This document shows positions 1-13,817 of a stretch of DNA of 64,000 bases, piece by piece. Made by a program: the position numbers and the translations under genes. The stretch covers positions 410,014 to 474,013 of the forward strand of contig NW_003202922.1 in assembly GCF_000006405.1 (NCBI RefSeq). Direction: 5' to 3'. Within the stretch, counting starts at the first letter, position 1, and every line of letters starts with the position of its first letter. Origin of the DNA: Perkinsus marinus ATCC 50983. Its lineage: Eukaryota; Perkinsozoa; Perkinsida; Perkinsidae. The notes below the pieces were generated by a model, which was given only the letters and a program-made list of their open reading frames with translations, ran no database searches and had not been told where the DNA came from.

Positions 1-304
1 GGGGAAACTATCATGGAACTATCACTAGAGGTAGCATGTACAGGTAGAAGGAGTAAATAGACAATACTTTAGTAACTTCAAGGGGAACTTCCCTCTATCC
101 TCTTGGCAACACACAGGCGCTCTTCCGATTGATACCTGACCGAAGGATAGACAGAAGCTCGCGCGGGTTCGCTGTTGGTACTTCCTGTGAACGGCACTAA
201 GATTGCGAGCATGCGGAGAGGAGTTGTTCTGAGGACGGTGCTGGTTGACGATAGTCGTGATAAAGACGGCAGTATCGTCCACTGAATGCAAGGTGCACTG
301 GGGT
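1..304. other. 3' flank of the cyclin gene
   Basis: This stretch lies beyond the inferred stop codon of the cyclin gene. A minus-strand open frame of 88 codons spans much of it, but its composition resembles no family I recognise and it has no start context or splice structure that argues for a gene. I treat it as 3' untranslated or intergenic sequence. Confidence 0.4.
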
Positions 305-1900
305 TTATGACAAGGGGATATTACGCTCCTTTGCTGATATATTCAATTCGTCAAGAACCTCCTCTTGGACCTGTGTGGAGTCACTACCGCGAGATAGCGG
401 TGGTAGGGCTCACCAGAGCCTTCATGGCTTTACGCTTCTTGCGATCACGCTTCATGTGAACAGCTACCCATGCACAGGCCAGGGCCACCACGGCAGGCCG
501 GAATCTGCCACCACGAACCGATGCAACATAAACACTTCACTAACGCTACTTGAGAGTCTCGTACTCCAGCAATGTGAGGTCTAGAAAGTAGGCCGAGATG
601 AAATAATACGGCCTTCGAAGAGAGAAAATCTGCGACGATACCGAAGACATCGTGACGACTATCGGACCCTGGGTGACCTGGTTCCATCTCCGGAGGTAGG
701 TCCACGCGGTTGGCAGGTCGATACGGTAGTCTAATGCCTTGATGATAGCATGTTCCATCTGTTCGATTTGAAGGATATCATAACTAGGGTGAATCTATGG
801 GGAGTGGTTGAGCGGGGGATACCTACGCCCCATCACAGATCCTCATGAGGGAGTCCAACTCCGGGCTGAACGAGTTTTGCATTTTGCCTGAGGTAGCCTG
901 ACGATCACCCAAGGTCGACATTGGCTTACTAGCAATCATCGCGCAACATATCCCGACAAGTTGCAGCTTCCCAACTTCAATGAGGCGCTCTGATTTGTAT
1001 AGGAATCTGTGTACATCCTCATCATCACAAATTACACCTCTTAGAGACGCCCACCGGTCCACAAGGGAAATGCACAAATGTAGGGCCTCATCTCGGATCT
1101 CCCATTTCGACAAGACATCAACCAGCCAGTCCACCAGCATGGCCCGCATCCTCGGAGTAATCCTGTACTGTCGCTTCTCTAGATAACTGATCAGTTACGA
1201 TGAACACCACGTTGAGAGGAACCAGCTTACTTCGGGTCGAGAAAGTCAACCTCTGGTGACACGTATTCAGCATCAAACTCGAACAAGCGGTGATACATGC
1301 TCTGAGCAATCTCCGCACAATACCTACTCACCAAAACAGTACAGCTCCTCACGGCCGTTACCACCTACTGCGCATCTCCCACAACTTTCCGGTCCCAACT
1401 CTTCAACTCAGACTTCCAATCATAGTTTTTGAAGTCTTCGAGCGCATCATCGACCTCTTCATAGGATGGCTCCCGAGGGAGCGAGCCAGGACTGCTAAGA
1501 CCTGCCTCTGGCCGCCGATCGGGGGTGACGAAGTCGCAGACATTTCCTAAGCCCCATCTCTCCCCAGTAGCGAAACCCTTCCCAAGCAATTACCAGTCAA
1601 ATACCCCACTGCATGAGGTAGCCCCTGGCCGAAGACTTTGCTGCTAGAGTACGACGCTCCTGTACTACTGGCGCTGTCTTCTCTGCAACGGAGCATGCTA
1701 GTCCCATGAATCACACCAACCGACCTGCTCTTAGTCACTCCGCCAACTACCGTCCTACGCCTCTTCAGAGGAGGTTGCATGCTGTATCGGTTAGCGACTA
1801 TACTGTAGAAAATAACAAGCTGGGATATTAAGGCGATGCTCCGAGCTGACCTGGAGTTCTCGTTACCAGGAAGGTACCGCCTTGGTGCCTCGCTTGACAT
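305..1900 (-). CDS. A/B-type mitotic cyclin
   Basis: This is a cyclin that would bind and activate a cyclin-dependent kinase at mitosis. The N-terminal cyclin box is seen at about 1150-840 (RMRAMLVDWLVDVLSKW, then KLQLVGICCAMIASK), which is the MRAILVDWLVEV helix of A/B cyclins. A preceding segment (MYHRLFEFDAEYVSPEVDFL, about 1300-1235) matches the helix before the box. The second fold follows with LDYRIDLPTAWTYLRRW (about 740-690), LLEYETL (about 565) and FRPAVVALACAWVAV (about 505-455). The last exon reads VQEEVLDELN and stops at 305. At the LLEYETL/FRPAV join a 45-nt GT-AG intron removes in-frame stops and restores the family alignment. The Ser/Lys/Arg-rich N-terminus (about 1900-1370) should hold any degradation signal; I did not find a clear destruction box. 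The start at 1900 is the first ATG of that frame and is uncertain. It is the last gene of a minus-strand run. Confidence 0.85.
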
Positions 1901-2245
1901 CTTACTGCTAAAGACCATGACCAACTCTGAGTACCATCCCAGTGCTACTTACACAACGCGACAGGCGTAGACTATGATGAACTGAATTCATCATCATACT
2001 ATATGGGAAACAGAATGCCGGACCGACAAAGATGCATACAAGGAGCTAGGAGCGATGCCGAGAAACAAACCTACACTGGTGATGGTCGAATACATGTTGG
2101 TGGGAGTACTTCAGCATAGCTACCGCTAGCATGAGCACAATAACCCGTAGTACAGCACAACGTGCGACACAGCATAGACCAACAGAGTAGTTAAAAGGGG
2201 CATGGCGTAACAGCCGGGCATAGGAGGGTGTCTATACACTTCCAC
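1901..2245. other. Intergenic, nothing recognised
   Basis: About 345 bp lie between the cyclin start and the end of the Fe-S gene. Stops are frequent on both strands and I see no tRNA or repeat. It should contain the cyclin promoter and 5' UTR, but no promoter motif stands out. Confidence 0.5.
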
Positions 2246-3487
2246 TCAGTCTTCTTTCACGAGCTCAGGAATCTCCAGCTTCTTGCCCTTCAACGTCATC
2301 ACTGCTGCCGCCACAGCCGCGCCAACCACTGCACCGCCAATGACGATCTTCATGCGTTGTTGACGCTTCTTGGTAGCAGCATATTCGATGCAGTCCGCCT
2401 TGGACATACCAGTGCGACCGCGCCAGTGGGATTGGTAGACCTAACGGCGGTGAACACAATGAATAGGAGTCCCTCATCAAGCCTTACCCCAGAAGTGAAG
2501 TGTCTCCTCTCGCTATGAGCGAGAATCTGCTTCAAGTTGGTCGGAGTGACGTAACCATACCAGTCACCAGTATCAGCCACTTTCATGTCGTAGATGATGA
2601 GCTGAAAAAAGTAATAGCAGGAGAGCTGAGATCCATCCAACTCACGTTGCCAGCAAACTTATGGCCACCAATGTGACTGCATTTCCGCACATGAGTTCTC
2701 GGATCCTCCAACGCTTCGATGTAGGAGGCCAGCTCGGGTCCACAACGACCACAACGCTTATCACGGTTGTTGTGAGCGCAGACGAATATGTGCCTATTCA
2801 GTTGTTGCTATTTACACTAAGGGAATTCATTTACTGAGCATTACCTGGAGTTGGCTGGCACTGGCACGGCGTCAGGATGGGCGATGGGAGCTGGAGACTG
2901 CGACTTGTCTACCTCGATCTTCGAGAAGTCAGCACCGGCAGGAATGCGGAGACCACTAGGGAAGAACAACTGAAGTGATGAAGAGATGGTATCGGAATTG
3001 GCTTTGGCGAAATGATGTGTATTACCACATCGCCCTCCTTATCCTCGCCAGGGATGCCCTCAGCAATCACTACGGGGAAATTCTTCGGTAGATGCTTCCT
3101 CAAAGTATCCACCATTTCCTGACAAGCCAGTGCCGAGCTGAGGTACCCGCAACCGACTGTACCTTGAGCTTATCGTCCATAGTGTTGGCTTCCTTCGGCC
3201 AGGCTGTGTGCTCGCCGTAAATAAGATACGCCTGGCCGGCCAATTTCTTCATAGCTCCCACCACAGTCTCAGTGTCTGCCATGGGTGAAGCGATGTAGCC
3301 TACAGCTGTTGATGTCGGACTTACTCATTTCAGGGCGATCGAATCCACAGCAAGCACAGTTCTCTCCGCAGCCGTCATCACTAGACTCGACGGAGACCGC
3401 ATCGGGAGTCTTGGTATCTTCACTGTTGCAGCACTGTTGCTTTTTACTACAAGAATTGGAACAGCAGGAAGATGATCCGCAAGGCAT
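2246..3487 (-). CDS. Apd1/Aim32-like [2Fe-2S] thioredoxin-fold protein with C-terminal membrane anchor
   Basis: This belongs to the sucrase/ferredoxin-like (Apd1/Aim32) family of thioredoxin-fold Fe-S proteins. Exons in order: a Cys-rich N-terminus (MPCGSSSCC..., 3487 to about 3330, with ENCACCGFDRPEM near its end); a domain reading GQAYLIYGEHTAWPKEANTM (about 3250-3185), which matches the family's WPK segment; then IAEGIPGEDKEGDVVIHI (about 3075-3020). The cluster exon, about 2800-2650, reads HIFVCAHNNRDKRCG followed by CSHIGGHKFAGN. This gives the C-x8-C and H-x3-H ligand pattern known for Apd1. GDWYGYVTPTNL (about 2565-2530) is also typical of the family. The C-terminus adds Lys/Arg-rich sequence and one hydrophobic helix (IVIGGAVVGAAVAAAVMTL, about 2320-2265), so the protein is probably tail-anchored with a soluble redox domain. 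Stop at 2246. The start at 3487 was chosen as the ATG opening the Cys-rich exon. Confidence 0.8.
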
Positions 3488-3602
3488 AACGAAGTTAAGT
3501 AACGTAAACTTGGTCACAAAGCGATGATGTTATTGAACCCAAGATCTGCAGCTGAAGCCAGGGCGCGCGCTACTTGCAGCGCACATTGTTACACTGGAAA
3601 AC

Positions 3603-3995
3603 TTATGCATGAGTTGAGATTGCGACACGAGCTCGTGAGGACGCAGGCCTCTCAAGCCCACTGGTAAAGTCCCCATAAACTGCCTTGAATATGTGGTGCA
3701 GGACATCATGGTGAGCTAGAGGGAGACTTGAAGGAGAAGCAGAAGGCGGTAGGCGTCTGTAAGGGGTCGCCTCACCTCGACAAGAGAAAGAACGCAAGGA
3801 GCAAATATCCTTGGACGATGAGGTTACTGACACGTTGGGTGTATCAATGGACGATGGACAAGGAGGCACTACTACCATCCGCAACTCATGAAAATCCTCG
3901 TGAGTAGACCTGTAGTAATCCAGGACAAAATTCGTATCAAGACTACCTGCCGAGATGGATTGGGCCATGTCTCGCCTTACGTGACTGCTGCTCAC
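3603..3995 (-). CDS. Possible small hypothetical protein (130 codons)
   Basis: An uninterrupted 130-codon minus-strand frame starts at an ATG and is rich in Ser, His and Pro. I recognise no motif, membrane segment or signal peptide. It lies just upstream of the Apd1-like gene on the same strand, where a 5' UTR or separate small gene is possible. In a genome with this base composition a frame of this length can occur by chance, so it is listed only as a candidate. Confidence 0.28.
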   Translation of the reverse strand: MSSSHVRRDMAQSISAGSLDTNFVLDYYRSTHEDFHELRMVVVPPCPSSIDTPNVSVTSSSKDICSLRSFSCRGEATPYRRLPPSASPSSLPLAHHDVLHHIFKAVYGDFTSGLERPASSRARVAISTHA

Positions 3996-4483
3996 TCAAA
4001 GTCATTAACTACTCGATTGGCGCTCTAGCCAGCTCTTCCGCTCGAATCACATGATAGGCGTAGCTTGCGACCCTTTTGATGTATAACCGGACCGTATGAA
4101 CTCTCGTGCTTTGAGTTGGACAGTTGCCACTCATATCAATTAAGGTTCCGAAATGTCTGGCGGTGTCGGAGCAGAAGAGACTCAATAGCAATCATTCAAT
4201 AACGTGATGCTAGAGACACCGTGGAGTCAAGACGCTGAATTTATCGAAGGAGCGACAGTGTACACGTTGCTCGGGCGTCAGGAAATATTCATTTACGACG
4301 TGAACACTGAGTGATGTGCGTATATTGGTAGATTGACAGCTGTCGCGAACACAACACAACAGCGATAGCTCTGCATGAATTATGAACCTTCCACCAGCCA
4401 TGCAATTGGTTCACCGAACCAACAAGGCTTATACAATGTAGACCAAGTCCGAGCTAATAAAGACCTACACAAAAGTCTCACTC
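3996..4483. other. Intergenic, nothing recognised
   Basis: About 490 bp separate the candidate small ORF from the MCM3 stop. Only short open frames occur, none with family resemblance. There is no repeat or RNA gene that I can see. Confidence 0.5.
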
Positions 4484-8252
<3,769 letters not shown>

Positions 8253-8629
8253 ATTGTTTATTTATGGTAACAGTAAAGTCACTAAGGATGTTCTCAGTTC
8301 CAGGCAACGACCATCCGCAGACCGCTCACTGAGCGGTTACCAGATATTAGCGGTGACAGCACCACTCAAGACAGAGAAAACCCGAATGAAATTAACAGAC
8401 TGAACGCAACATTGAGTCTCATAACAATCAAATGGAAGCTGACTTTCAATACAAATCAGCCGGAGCAAGGCATCATCCGATGATCCCTGAAAATCCCTGA
8501 AAAGACTGCGGATTGTCAACCTTGTTACTAACAAAACGCAATAGCATCGTTGTACGGGGTAGAATCCCATATGTTGCACATAAGCATCCTAAGGCAACAC
8601 ACCATTTACAATAAGATGAGTTAATCAAA

Positions 8630-9394
8630 CTAGTTAGAACCAGCAGCAGCGGCAATGATATCAGTGAACTGAGGTTTCAGAGAGGCACCACCAACGAGGA
8701 AACCATCAACGTCAGGGCACTTGATCAGCTCTCCACAGTTGGCAGGACTGACCGACCCTCCGTACAGGATGCGCATATCAGCAGCAACCTCGGCGCTGAC
8801 CTTAGACTTCATATAGTTTCTGATAGTGGCATGAGTCTCCTGCGCTTGTTCGGTAGTGGCCACCTTACCGGTACCGATAGCCCACACAGGCTCGTAGGCG
8901 ATGACGATGTTCTTCCAGTTCTTCACAATAGGGACGATAGCATCCATTTGAGTGGAGCAGACCTCGTCAGTCTTGCCGGCCTCGCGCTCCTCGAGCAACT
9001 CGCCAATGCAGAAGATGATCTTCAAGCCGGCAGCCTCGGCGTTGACGACCTTAGCAGCGAGATCCTCGTTGGTCTCGTTGAAGAGATGACGCCTCTCGGA
9101 GTGGCCAAGGATGGTCCAGTTGAGACCAGCGTCCTTGATCATGTCAGCAGTGATCTCCCCAGTGTAGGCGCCAGGGCCGGTCCTACTGCAGTTTTGGGCA
9201 GAGACCTGAATGTTCGATCCTTTAAACTGGTCCAACGCGAAGGAGAGGTGAATGGCGGTGGGAGCGACTACAACGTCGACGGCGTCCTTGTTGTACGTAG
9301 CCTCCCCAGTGACCAGAGAGGCAGCGAGCTCCTTGATCGACGCGAAAGTGCCGTTAGATTTCCAGTTACCTCCAACGAAGGGCTTAGGAGACAT
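8630..9394 (-). CDS. TPI: Triosephosphate isomerase
   Basis: This is a complete, intronless 254-residue protein that interconverts dihydroxyacetone phosphate and glyceraldehyde 3-phosphate. The catalytic residues are in place: Lys12 in GGNWKSNG, His98 in LGHSERRHLF and Glu168 in AYEPVWAIGTGKVAT, the last including the mobile loop 6. The C-terminal phosphate-binding strands YGGSVSPANC and DGFLVGGASLK are also present. There is no targeting extension, so a cytosolic enzyme is expected. It is the only clearly single-exon conserved gene in the window and its coding sequence is rich in C/G-ending codons, which suggests high expression. Confidence 0.98.
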   Translation of the reverse strand: MSPKPFVGGNWKSNGTFASIKELAASLVTGEATYNKDAVDVVVAPTAIHLSFALDQFKGSNIQVSAQNCSRTGPGAYTGEITADMIKDAGLNWTILGHSERRHLFNETNEDLAAKVVNAEAAGLKIIFCIGELLEEREAGKTDEVCSTQMDAIVPIVKNWKNIVIAYEPVWAIGTGKVATTEQAQETHATIRNYMKSKVSAEVAADMRILYGGSVSPANCGELIKCPDVDGFLVGGASLKPQFTDIIAAAAGSN

Positions 9395-9889
9395 GTTGAA
9401 CTGTATTCAACTATAGAGACGTATACTAATACCGGATTGCGTATTCAGAAAAGTGGCGCGCTCGCCCAAGTGATCGACTCAACCTGCACACATCAATGAT
9501 GTGACATCATCCACCGAGTCCACGGTTAAAAGACATGAAAGTTTCCAAACAGCGGGACTAAGCCCTACAAGACCAACGCGTGCATGTACGATAGACAGAA
9601 GCCTCCACTCCGTTGCTTTCCTCCCCGACGCAGGAGATGTCACTTTCACGGTAACTACGCGTACACGATAGATGACGCGACGACCGAGCCCACCACGGTC
9701 TTCTCACATAGCTGACGCTTCTTGACAGGAGCGTATACGATAAACTACTCGGCAATATCGTCCGAAGGACAGCTACCATATCCTGAAACCCAAGCGACCC
9801 GAGTCATCGCCAACAGATCTTACTCAACTTCTCTCACGGTCATCCTACAGTCTCATCACCCTCACCCGTTCCCACAGCTGCATCACTCA

Positions 9890-10138
9890 CCCAATCGGTA
9901 TGTCCACTGCATATGATAAAATCTCCCACACACCAGTGAGTGGCTCAGCATTTCGAAGGGAGGCGATGCCTTCTAAGATTGAATACTTTGAAGAGACTTC
10001 TGTCTCCACACTCATGTCCAGCCATCTCAACCGATTGCAATCAGGCCAGCACGGTGTATGAGAATCCCACTCGAAATCGCTCGTTTCCGATGAGGACGTT
10101 GTCCAACGTTGATCGATGTCGTCCCACCTACTGCTAGC
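9890..10138 (-). CDS. Possible small minus-strand gene
   Basis: An ATG at 10138 opens a frame rich in Trp, Ser and Asp (MASSRWDDIDQRWTTSSSE...). A GT donor near 10010 can be joined to an acceptor near 9970, continuing as SIASLRNAEPLT. This splice-compatible structure and the codon pattern suggest coding sequence, but I recognise no family and cannot follow the 3' exons with confidence. The rest of 9395-10624 shows nothing firm. Confidence 0.3.
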
Positions 10139-10624
10139 CATCAAACAAAAGCTACACCAGTCTACCGAATCGTCTCATTCATTGAGGAGTAACGCAACGC
10201 TGACATACATCTCCTGCGGCTTATGAATGGTAATGCCTTGGGCAGGATTCACAGCAGCTCGCCGAAGAACGAATTAGTCACCATTATAGCCATCACTCCA
10301 CCTCGTTTGGCTTGTCGTTGTCCTGACAGAAATCACAGAGTGGTACTAAAGCCCAGTGCAATAGCATTAGAAGAGGCGCTGATACTCAATCAGACCGAAC
10401 GTATCCAGTTGTCACTGCTTCGAGTAAGCGACGAGGAAAGAGTAGTCCACCACAAGAGATGCAACTCAAATTGTCATAGTTATAGTATATGCCCCTCGGA
10501 TGTTAACACATGCAAATGTCTCACAACGTTGCTGAGCTATCTAGACGACACTGCTGCGAGACCACGATCAACGGCCAATCATAGCTATGGCAATTCCCAG
10601 GCGAAAATGGGGATAGAGAGGTCC

Positions 10625-11506
10625 TCAGTAACGACTGCACAAATGCTCGTGTGCTACCTTAATGCAAACATATATATAGTGGACATTATCCTTCTCGTCA
10701 CCACCAATAGCCGAAGTCATACCCATCATGGGCTTGGCAACAGTGTGAACCTGAAATTAACCATTGCCATCCAACCGGAACGACGATAAAAGCGATACCT
10801 TGACAGACCACTGAAAGTCCGGTTTCTGCAAGTAGCTAAGACGGTAGCTCTGCTGACCATGAGATATGCATATGTAGACACCTTTAGATGGATTCAGAAC
10901 CCGAGAAATCTACACAGGATGCTGATAGTCGTCGACTCAACAATCACTTCCAGCTGACCTCGCTCAGCATCTTCTGTGCATTCTGGCTGGATCCTTCACC
11001 ACACAGCAAGGAATCAAGTGTTCCCTTATCGATGACGACATCAAACATGCCATCAGGAAACTCAAGTGCCCTGCGCAGCAGATCGAAGGTTCGACACCCA
11101 CACGCGGTGTTTTACCTGCAGTCGGCCTGCTGGTAAACCATACCAGGCTTATCCTGATATCGCTCTTCCATCTGCTTTATAACGACATCTGAGAACAATT
11201 AAGCACCCTAGTGAAGAAGATTAACTTCATAAGATATACCAGAAATGTCCACATTCACTATATTCTGATATCCTTCTTCGTACATCTCCTCACTCAGCTT
11301 CGAGCTACCAGCACCAACGTTGAGGATCTTATCACCAGGCTTCGTATACTCTTGAACGACCTGGAAATTCAACAGTCACGTCATATCACTACAACGAAGA
11401 TTTCTCTCACATCTTTGAGGCCTGCCCAACGCTGGTACCAGTCGAACGGCTCGGGGTCACGAGTGTAGCGCTCATTCCAGTACTCAGAGCGACCGTACTG
11501 AGCCAT
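10625..11506 (-). CDS. eEF1A lysine methyltransferase-like (METTL13/EEF1AKMT4 type) SAM-dependent methyltransferase
   Basis: This is a class-I SAM-dependent methyltransferase resembling METTL13 N-terminal domain and EEF1AKMT4 proteins, which methylate lysines of eEF1A. The N-terminal exon (ATG 11506) reads YGRSEYWNERYTRDPEPFDWYQRW without its usual break, the family signature before the SAM fold. Motif I reads ILNVGAGSSKLSEEMY (about 11320-11290), then NIVNVDIS. Downstream come DVVIDKGTLDSLLCGEGS (about 11040-10990), the family's D-K-G-T-L-D motif, and VLNPSKGVYICISHGQ (about 10905-10850). The last exon reads AKPMMGMTSAIGG and ends HYIYVCIK plus a short tail, stop at 10625. Five exons fit GT-AG joins. 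eEF1A as substrate is inferred from family membership. Confidence 0.85.
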
Positions 11507-11750
11507 TGGGAACGAATAGGCTAACAACGAACAACTCCCATTGTGACACTGGAACTCAAGGAAGGGTGTTCAAGCTTATATGAACGCTCAAATAGTCAGT
11601 TGTAACACTATACTCAGAGTCGGTAATCATTACCGGTATTCAGAGACCTTGTGATGGTCACAATAGATCCTCCCCCATACACCGTCGCAGTCACAGTGCA
11701 GCGAGAGCTCTACAGGAGGGAACCTCACATCACATATGCCACGTTGAACC

Positions 11751-12916
11751 TCAATGACACTTCTCGTCATCGGCACTGGATGGATCGTTGATGCGACTGA
11801 AGAATGCTATACGCCCGGTGGGGTTGTGCTTAACAATGAAGAAAAACGATCTGTTGACTACCATCTCGAACGAATTCGGCGGTGGCATCACGAAGGCACG
11901 GTTCATGACCATAGCTGTAGCTGCGGAGCCTTCAGTTCCCTCCTCATTCACCTTAAGAACAGCCTTGTGGAAGACGTTGCTGATTTGCAAGGGACCATCA
12001 GACATGCCAGAATAGTCACCCGACAGCTGCAGACCTCCTTCCGCTAGGACGCCGGTCAGGTCCTCCACACCATACTCGGCTTCGAATTTGGGCATCATCA
12101 GCACGCCGGGCGTCCGTTTCATTCCAGACAGCCACGACTCATAGGAACTCACGTCGAGGACAAGACGCTTGTTTGCTGTACTAGGCAATACAATAATAGC
12201 CGAGTACTCAGGGTGAGTGTAGGGGATAGACACGACCTGGACATCACCATCAGAGTAATAGTCAAAGATCTTCATGCCTCCTTTCTTGTCCTTGCTCTCG
12301 GCCACCATCATTGGAACCAACTTCGACCCACCTCCCGGCAGCTCAAATTTCATAGGTCTAGTTAGCTGAGGGTTAAATTTGGCCAGCCAAGAATCCTTGA
12401 AGTAGGCCGCATTGACTAATACAGCGCCGTCAGGCGAGGGATCCTCGTCCAGAATGTGACCGATGAGATGCTTGGTATTATTATCAACCCAGCGGTTGAT
12501 CTCAGCTGCAGTAGGCACTTCACGGTGTGCGCTTGAACCGGGCAAACGAGTTTCAACTGCTTTCAAGTAGTCGTCACGAAGCACCTCCGACCAGACAGAG
12601 TTGGCCAACAACATAGCGTCGGAATTGTAGTCGACGCCGAGGAGATCATCTACCGAGCTAACGCCAGTAAGCTTGCAGATGCCATCCGCAGTGGAGCCTA
12701 AGGTAAAGCTTCATATAACAAGGAACGGATGGTAGGCTACTTGTGGTAGCTGCTAGTAAGCTTACCTTTTGCACCTAGTGCTGACATGGCCAGAGTTTGG
12801 TACACTGATAGGGGGCTGATGACGATGTTGGAATTATCTTCGTCCGACTGCAATAGCTTGCCAATGAGGAAGAACGCCAGTAGATCCATCGAGCTATTAG
12901 TTAAAAATTGTGACAT
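11751..12916 (-). CDS. Serpin (serine protease inhibitor family)
   Basis: There are two coding exons. The first (12916 to about 12770) has NIVISPLSVYQTLAMSALGAK, the helix-B shutter motif of serpins. It joins across an intron of about 80 nt to STADGICKLTGVSS and the long second exon (ending 11751). That exon carries LLANSVWSEV, NNTKHLIGHIL, LVNAAYFKDSWLAKF (breach/strand 3A), and near the C-terminus KAVLKVNEEGTEGSAATA, followed by FFFIVKHNPTGRIAFFSRI. The hinge EEGTEGSAATA has the small residues needed for loop insertion, so an inhibitory serpin is likely. Counting from the hinge puts P1 at about the Arg-Ala of MNRAF, but I cannot fix it. Total length is about 365 residues, usual for the family. 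No N-terminal signal peptide is visible, so an intracellular role is favoured. Confidence 0.92.
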
Positions 12917-13817
12917 TATCCTGAAACAAATAGCATGCTCAAATTGAAGAGCGTCGTTCAACACTCTAATGGTATCATCACAGGCACAAAGCATACCCAA
13001 GTTAGGCTAGTGCCTTGTCTCATACATCATACGTTGTGCTCAGTCACAGTTAACTAGATGACGTTACCTCACTTCCATCGAAACCGAAGAACACGAAGAC
13101 CTTTTAAACATCTGGCTCGTTCTTGAAACCATCGTTTCCAGCCCAGTGTGCGAGGAGGTACGAATCCGAAACGGAAAGATCGTATCAGTCTTTCTCTCAA
13201 CCACTGGCATAGGTGCCCCAAAAGCACGCCGAATTCATTTCCCTAAGGGCACGTGATGGAAGTTTTTTGACGAAATTGACGGTTGAAAATTACAAGTTGA
13301 AATTCCGATAAACTCGAATTTCTCGTCGATTTCGAGGGCGAATGAGAGAAGTCACCCGCGCCAAGAAATCTTTTTTCGTTTTCTAGCGGAGCGATGCTGC
13401 CACATGGCGGCGGTGGGTACACAGCGGATTTACAGTTTCATGATGGTACATTGTTCGATGACTCGCTGAGTCGGAGCTAGCAAGGGGACCCAAAGTTTCC
13501 CATGTGCTCCACACCAGTAGGAAGAGCCATGTTAGTCAGCGCCGGCGACCGTGACCAATGACCAATTATCAACAACGAACTCTGTGTCACACGTGTGGTT
13601 GGAGATGGCTGCGACGGTGGGGAAGCCGAAGGAGCTCAATTAACAGGAGTCAGGCAAGTTCGATACGGCCCTGCAAGTCTTCCATAGCGAGATCTCTATA
13701 GGTGCTTGTAGAGCACCTCTCTTCCCACGGTGTGAACCCTAACGTTACCAACACTAGAGGGGAGACAGGGGGATCGGTGACCATTCCGGTTTAGTTTTGT
13801 TTTTACTGCACATTTCC
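12917..13817. other. Divergent intergenic region between serpin and NFU1 genes
   Basis: About 900 bp separate two genes transcribed away from each other, so promoters for both strands should lie here. Stops are dense in all frames. An A/T-rich segment near 13260-13375 (gaaattgacggttgaaaatt and similar) is the only local compositional feature. I see no tRNA or repeat. Confidence 0.5.

Noticed and set aside
545-590. A 15-nt micro-intron in the cyclin gene after LLEYETL
   Set aside because: A 45-nt GT-AG intron ending at a GGCAG acceptor gives LLEYETLKFRPAVVALA, the expected cyclin alignment.
8831-9499. A 222-codon plus-strand open frame opposite TPI
   Set aside because: It is the antisense shadow of the intact TPI gene.
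10223-10789. A 188-codon plus-strand open frame
   Set aside because: It overlaps the conserved last exon of the methyltransferase on the other strand, and its composition matches no protein family.
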